Assembly (NCBI GenBank): GCA_023228385.1
Contig: JALOBF010000055.1
Span: forward strand, 1 to 9,287
Length of the DNA stretch: 9,287 nucleotides
Direction: 5' to 3'
Source of the DNA: Bacilli bacterium
GTDB taxonomy: Bacteria; Bacillota_I; Bacilli_A; ML615J-28; CAG-698
Positions 6,252 through 9,287 of the stretch are shown here, piece after piece. Numbering within the stretch: position 1 is the first letter of the stretch; every line of letters starts with the position of its first letter. The notes below the pieces were generated by a model. It was given only the letters and a program-made list of their open reading frames with translations. It ran no database searches and was not told the origin of the DNA. The position numbers and the translations under genes were made by a program.

Positions 6252-7130
6252 CTAACACAACAGAAGAAACAAATATCCAGTACCGACCATTAATACATTG
6301 CTAATACTATGTATAAGCATTGGATATACGATACTATGCGTCTCGTGATATACTTTCCCCATTATATTACCTAATACAAACGCATAAAACAACTGGAAAT
6401 AATTCGCTTCAAAGCTAAACGGGAATAAAGACCATTTTGCATGAGCAATTGCAAACAAGAAAGAAGCAATAATTATTTCCAATGTAATATTCCGTTTCAC
6501 TTTTGCATTCTTCCCCAACATAAATACAAGCATGGTAATGGGGAGAGCCCGATACAAAATCTCCTCAGCCGGTCCGCTTAAAAACAATTGAAAACCCAAT
6601 GTCCCAAGAATATTGGCCGTATCTAAAGGATAATTATAAACCGGTAACATATTATATATTTGCATAAGTATATGGCAAACAATTGTAATCCCTGTAAATA
6701 TAACAGTAAATACTACTACATATTTTATACCTTTTTTCCTATCACCAAAGCCGAGAGCAAAATCGACTGTTAAAATCTTACTTAGTATCATAATGACAAC
6801 AAGAGTAATAACCATTTCTGTAATATGATGAACAGAAACCCAGGCAAAAGCATTAAAGGGATCAAAACGCTCATAAGGTATTAAATCGGCAACGATTCTT
6901 CCCACCTTACCAACTAGTTCTTGATAAATTAACAACAGTAAAATCATAAGTATATATAATAATATTTTTCTTTGACGGAATTGTCTCTTTTCCATTGTAT
7001 AACTTCCTATCTTGCGGGATTGTTTTTTTAATAATCGGATGTACTCTTCATCCGCTTTTTCGCATTTACAAAAATCCTTAACACAATCATCATTAGTCTT
7101 ATTGAAATCTTTTTTTTCATTTAAAAACAT
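6252..7130 (-). CDS. CPBP-family intramembrane metalloprotease-like protein (CAAX protease/Abi)
   Basis: This 292-residue polytopic membrane protein belongs to the CPBP (CAAX protease and bacteriocin-processing, Abi) family. ATG 7130 is preceded by a near-ideal AGGAGG (7138-7143) at seven bases. The motifs are complete: EE189-190 with Arg194 (EEILYR), His230 after FLFAIA, and HSISN with His274 and Asn278. These are the residues expected to hold a metal ion and carry out cleavage within the membrane. About eight hydrophobic segments start near residue 55. The first 54 residues are charged and cytosolic and hold Cys16, Cys21 and Cys23; most family members have a shorter N terminus, and Met46 is a possible internal start. 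It is preceded by a 49-codon leader ORF and followed by a broken membrane protein. A copy of the TetR operator in the operon promoter suggests control by the adjacent repressor. In this family known roles include self-immunity to bacteriocins and peptide processing; the role here is unknown. Confidence 0.92.
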   Translation of the reverse strand: MFLNEKKDFNKTNDDCVKDFCKCEKADEEYIRLLKKQSRKIGSYTMEKRQFRQRKILLYILMILLLLIYQELVGKVGRIVADLIPYERFDPFNAFAWVSVHHITEMVITLVVIMILSKILTVDFALGFGDRKKGIKYVVVFTVIFTGITIVCHILMQIYNMLPVYNYPLDTANILGTLGFQLFLSGPAEEILYRALPITMLVFMLGKNAKVKRNITLEIIIASFLFAIAHAKWSLFPFSFEANYFQLFYAFVLGNIMGKVYHETHSIVYPMLIHSISNVLMVGTGYLFLLLC

Positions 7131-7266
7131 ATTCTCTCCTCCTGGTAAAATAACAATTTACAATAACATTATCTTTAAAAATTCTATCTGTCTTATCTTT
7201 GATGTTCTTAAAATCAGAGATAGCAGTCAAATTATGCAATAGCTCGATTTTCTTTTTAATATTTAT
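7117..7266 (-). CDS. leader ORF of 49 codons with ATA start, ahead of the CPBP gene
   Basis: On the - strand, AAAAGGAG (7280-7273) is followed after six bases by ATA 7266-7264. An open frame then runs to TGA 7119-7117, overlapping the first 14 bases of the CPBP gene. The product starts INIKKKIELLHNLTAISDF, is charged and soluble, and looks like real coding sequence; I do not recognise it. No ATG, GTG or TTG lies at the SD; ATT 7260 and an in-frame TTG lie further down. Either it starts on ATA, or an ancestral ATG has become ATA and the gene is now silent. The CPBP SD lies inside this ORF, so its translation would pass over the CPBP start and could couple the two. The SD begins only about three bases from the predicted transcription start, as expected for the first gene of an operon. 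Confidence 0.4.
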   Translation of the reverse strand: MNIKKKIELLHNLTAISDFKNIKDKTDRIFKDNVIVNCYFTRRREYVFK

Positions 7267-7289
7267 ACTTTACTCCTTTTAAGAAGGTG

Positions 7290-7318
7290 TTTATATAACG
7301 TTCGTTAGATGGTTTTAA
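7290..7318 (-). promoter_or_regulatory. promoter of the leader ORF-CPBP operon
   Basis: On the - strand TATAAA (complementary to 7290-7295) lies 17 bases from TTAAAA (7313-7318). The spacer is filled by the TetR operator copy, which also touches the -10, so a bound repressor would block polymerase. The start of transcription would be near 7283, just ahead of the leader SD. Confidence 0.5.
7294..7309. promoter_or_regulatory. TetR operator copy upstream of the CPBP operon
   Basis: TATAACGTTCGTTAGA matches the operator at the TetR gene's own promoter at 15 of 16 positions, with the inner TAACG-TT-CGTTA intact. It sits between the -35 and -10 of the CPBP operon promoter. A shared, long inverted repeat in two promoters of adjacent units is strong evidence of a common regulator. 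Confidence 0.75.
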
Positions 7319-7325
7319 AAAAATA

Positions 7326-7337
7326 ATTTGCGCAAAT
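7326..7337. promoter_or_regulatory. palindrome ATTTGCGCAAAT, unknown role
   Basis: A perfect 12-base palindrome lies between the TetR gene and the CPBP promoter. On the - strand a run of eight T follows two bases later, so it may act as a weak terminator for the TetR gene, although the hairpin would be short and AT-rich. A related half-site, GCGCAAAAAA, lies at 7371-7380 next to the TetR stop. It could also be a site for a second regulator. Confidence 0.35.
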
Positions 7338-7381
7338 CAAATAAATAATGTTTTAAAATTTTATCCAATCGCGCAAAAAAA

Positions 7382-7942
7382 TCATAAATGACCGCGAAAA
7401 ATAATTGAAATCTCTTCACGAATTTCCTCTTCGGATAAAAATCTGTCTTTAACAACAATATTTTCTATTAATGTTTCCAGTAAATGTACTAATGTACGTA
7501 CAATCGCAATATCGTTATCCACATCTTTTAGAAATGGTTTTAATATTCGATAATGCCGGGGGATTATGGTCTTTTCCCACTCATCCATCATTTCCATCAA
7601 TTCCGCATCACCATCAAAAGACAAATAAACCTTAATTCCAAGTCTGTATACTTTTTTATCATAATTGCTTAAAAAATTAAGGTTATATACAAACTTTGTG
7701 TAAAAATCTATAACGTCATTTGATCTCACTAATGCAGCCTGTTTATTTAAAAGGTCAAAATATTCTTTTTTTATAATCTCATCAAACAAGTCCTTTTTAT
7801 TATTGAAATAATAATATATCATAGGCAGGGAGCAATTCACATCTTTTGCAATATTACGAATGGTTGTCCCATGATAACCATTACTATTAAATTGTTCTAC
7901 CGCTACTTCTTTGATTTTTTCTTTCATACTTTTCTCAGTCAT
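7382..7942 (-). CDS. TetR/AcrR-family transcriptional repressor
   Basis: This 186-residue repressor has the length and layout of TetR-family proteins. ATG 7942 has AAGGA (7955-7951) eight bases upstream; Met6 is an alternative start with a poorer SD. The N-terminal DNA-binding domain is clear: helix 1 KEKIKEVAVEQFNSNGYHG, the helix-turn-helix TTIRNIAKDVNCSLPMIYYY (residues 26-45), then the typical FNNKKDLFDEII. The C-terminal part is all-helical and divergent, as usual for the ligand pocket. The gene's own promoter carries a perfect inverted-repeat operator at the transcription start, so it should repress itself. A near-identical site in the promoter of the downstream CPBP operon makes that operon the likely target. 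The inducer is unknown. There is no copy of the operator at the ABC exporter promoter. Confidence 0.93.
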   Translation of the reverse strand: MTEKSMKEKIKEVAVEQFNSNGYHGTTIRNIAKDVNCSLPMIYYYFNNKKDLFDEIIKKEYFDLLNKQAALVRSNDVIDFYTKFVYNLNFLSNYDKKVYRLGIKVYLSFDGDAELMEMMDEWEKTIIPRHYRILKPFLKDVDNDIAIVRTLVHLLETLIENIVVKDRFLSEEEIREEISIIFRGHL

Positions 7943-7956
7943 ATCAAATTTCCTTG

Positions 7957-7972
7957 TCTAACGTTCGTTAGA
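7957..7972. promoter_or_regulatory. TetR operator at its own promoter
   Basis: TCTAACG-TT-CGTTAGA is a perfect 7-bp inverted repeat with a 2-base centre. It starts directly after the -10 hexamer and covers the predicted transcription start near 7966. Position, symmetry and the second copy at 7294-7309 identify it as the autoregulatory operator. Confidence 0.85.
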
Positions 7973-8001
7973 ATTATATCACAGATATAACAAGAATGCA
8001 A
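7973..8001 (-). promoter_or_regulatory. promoter of the TetR gene
   Basis: On the - strand an extended -10, TGATATAAT (TATAAT complementary to 7973-7978), lies 17 bases from TTGCAT (complementary to 7996-8001). The operator follows immediately downstream. Confidence 0.6.
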
Positions 8002-8036
8002 TAGTTTTTTGCAATATTAATATTCTTTAAGCTTGG

Positions 8037-8057
8037 ATAGTAATTTCCAATTACTAT
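8037..8057. repeat. 9-bp perfect inverted repeat upstream of the TetR promoter
   Basis: ATAGTAATT (8037-8045), TCC, AATTACTAT (8049-8057). It lies about 36 bases upstream of the TetR -35 and has no T run on either strand, so a protein-binding site is more likely than a terminator. The rest of 8002-8182 shows no gene I can support. Confidence 0.5.
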
Positions 8058-8182
8058 ATCTCAAAAATACCTCAAATATATTTTTGTAACAAAAAGTTTT
8101 TAATGAGTTTATTTGGTACTTTCTCCTTTATCTTATTGTTTTAACATACAATTTAAATTTAACTTTCATTAATTTTTTCTAT

Positions 8183-8662
8183 TTATGTATTTATTTTCTT
8201 TTTAAAATAGTTATTAGTAAACTCTTCTTCACCAATTTCCAAATAATACTTATATGCTAACTTATCTATCAATGTAATTATATAATCATTAATACTTCTA
8301 TTAAATTATTAATGGCCTCATAATATAAATTAGACCAGTAATCCGACTTACCACCTTCAATTAAAGATAGTCGTTGTGTCGTATCACATACCAACTAACA
8401 TATAATTAGGATTTGTTCGTTGTATGGATTTTACAAATTTTTCAAACTTTAAATGATTTTAGTGTATTCGTGTTTTCTTTGCATAGCATAATTGTCTGAA
8501 ACATTCCAAAATGCCCATAATTTCAATTCGTTCGAAATGTCGTCTTGCTGTAAAAAATTTTCTAATAAATCTATAATTTTTCTGCTCGGTAGTGTGTGAT
8601 TTACATTTCCCATTGGCTTTTAATAACTGATTATATTTGCTTATTACTTCCTCAAATATCAT
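8183..8662 (-). pseudogene. broken gene of unrecognised family (about 155 codons, at least four frameshifts)
   Basis: ATG 8662 follows a strong GGAGGTG (8677-8671). The first frame reads MIFEEVISKYNQLLKAN and continues to 8459, but after about codon 25 the protein-like reading moves to a second frame: IIDLLENFLQQDDISNEL, then KLWAFWNVSDNYAMQRKHEY, ending at TAA 8451. A third frame takes over from 8449 (KFEKFVKSIQRTNPNYMLV). From 8388 another frame reads CDTTQRLSLIEGGKSDYWSN to TAA 8280. A last one reads YIITLIDKLAYKYYLEIGEE and ends at TAA 8185-8183. Joined, these give one soluble, mixed alpha/beta-looking protein of about 155 residues. The family is not recognised. The intact start and SD show that it was once a working gene. 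It directly follows another broken gene on the same strand. Confidence 0.62.
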
Positions 8663-8667
8663 TTATA

Positions 8668-9063
8668 TTACACCTCCACAATGTAACTAACCCTATTATT
8701 ACATTTTAATAAAAATTGATTTTTTTGATAATATACAGCTATAATAGATTCATCATTTACGCATATTGGTTTAATAATCAACTTTGCCCTTTTGTATTTA
8801 ATAGATAATAATACGTTGTTTTTTTATTCTCTCTGCCTTTGTTTCAGAATGTGTGGATCCATAAGTTAACCAACCATTATTTTGTGTGTGTTGGCTTTAT
8901 CTGAATCATAAAATCATAAGTCTTAATTTTAATTCGTTTTTCTATAATATTCTTTGAACATAATTTTAAACATGGTATGTTCCAACGAATTACGATAATC
9001 ATTCCAACTATCACAATAAATATTAATATCTAGTATCGATACGAAAGCGACAATTTTATTCAC
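8668..9063 (-). pseudogene. broken gene of unrecognised family (about 130 codons)
   Basis: From GTG 9063, or from ATT 9054 six bases after the SD-like AAAGGTG, a frame of up to 44 codons reads VAFVSILDINIYCDSWNDY and ends KEYYRKTN at TAA 8931-8929. Protein-like sequence goes on in other frames: DSDKANTHK, then NGWLTYGSTHSETKAERIKK. At a run of seven A's on this strand it shifts again to NVLLSIKYKRAKLIIKPICV and on to YIVEV, TAA 8670-8668. The joined product would be about 125-130 residues. The stop lies five bases before the next gene's ATG, and that gene's SD overlaps this gene's last codons. The start overlaps the end of the upstream gene. This is operon packing, now decayed. No family recognised. 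Confidence 0.5.
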
Positions 9064-9287
9064 CTTTCATATCAATCAAATCTATTTTTTGATTATTAAT
9101 TATTTCAAGGCTTAATTTCACAGAATCTTCGATAGCTTTTTCGATATCATCATCCTTTACCCCTAAAAAGATAGCACCCTCGGATGGCAAAATAAATAAC
9201 CTAGAAGTTTGTAATTTTGTAAACTTGCTCATATTTAAACCGCCTTCGATGTTTTCTTTTCTTTTTTGTCTTCCAATTCTATTTACA
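9056..9287 (-). CDS. partial CDS at the right edge, C-terminal 76 residues, unrecognised
   Basis: The frame is open from the window edge to TAA 9058-9056. It begins VNRIGRQKRKENIEGGLN, then MSKFTKLQTSRLFILPSEGA, and ends NQKIDLIDMKGE. The protein continues beyond the window, unless translation starts at ATG 9232, which has a passable AAGGCGG seven to eight bases upstream and would give a complete 58-residue protein. The composition is soluble with a predicted C-terminal helix (DDIEKAIEDSVKLSLEIINN). It overlaps the start of the next, broken gene by a few bases. I do not recognise the family. Confidence 0.55.
   Translation of the reverse strand, partial: VNRIGRQKRKENIEGGLNMSKFTKLQTSRLFILPSEGAIFLGVKDDDIEKAIEDSVKLSLEIINNQKIDLIDMKGE

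Noticed and set aside
7012..7242. 76-codon ORF on the + strand
   Set aside because: Antisense to the CPBP N terminus and the leader ORF, with no SD; a shadow frame.
1..9287. Sequencing error as the cause of all frameshifts
   Set aside because: About 3.8 kb of exporter coding sequence plus the TetR, CPBP, GNAT and GIY-YIG genes are free of frameshifts, while breaks cluster in short accessory genes; single homopolymer cases still deserve a read check.
1..9287. CRISPR array, tRNA or rRNA genes
   Set aside because: No regularly spaced repeats, no cloverleaf with a CCA end and no rRNA-like conserved blocks were seen on either strand.

Overview
The window is a strongly AT-rich bacterial segment using the standard genetic code: TGG codes Trp throughout, and TGA is the real stop of the TetR gene. 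Protein families, Shine-Dalgarno (SD) strength and extended -10 promoters point to a low-GC Bacillota, most likely in or near Bacilli. A Mollicutes-related lineage that kept the standard code is possible, but that placement is inference.

Left part (1-4890, + strand): a GNAT acetyltransferase (218-661) ends in a bidirectional terminator. A two-gene operon follows (1086-4869) encoding a heterodimeric multidrug ABC exporter of the BmrC/BmrD (YheI/YheH) type. The first subunit has the degenerate Walker B (Asp for Glu) but an intact LSGGQ. The second has the catalytic Glu, a degenerate signature (LSAGE) and the extracellular insert between TM1 and TM2 seen in BmrD. The two ORFs overlap by 14 bases and end in a 14-bp-stem terminator. 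The first gene has no ATG/GTG/TTG at the position set by its SD and by homology; an ATT codon sits there.

Middle (4891-5650): a stretch with faint coding remnants, a 12-bp inverted repeat, and a small UPF0213-type GIY-YIG endonuclease gene on the - strand with repeated AT-rich motifs on both sides.

Right-centre (5687-8001, - strand): a self-contained regulon. A TetR-family repressor gene (7382-7942) has a perfect inverted-repeat operator, TCTAACG-TT-CGTTAGA, at its transcription start. A near-identical copy lies in the promoter of the next transcription unit, made of a 49-codon leader ORF (SD followed by ATA), a CPBP/CAAX-type intramembrane protease-like protein, and a broken small membrane protein. 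The inferred circuit is one in which the repressor controls itself and the membrane-protein operon.

Right end (8183-9287, - strand): a head-to-tail run of small genes of unrecognised family. The edge one is partial; the next two are broken by several frameshifts. The long ABC genes and the TetR and CPBP genes are intact, so the frameshifts look like real accessory-gene decay rather than poor sequence.
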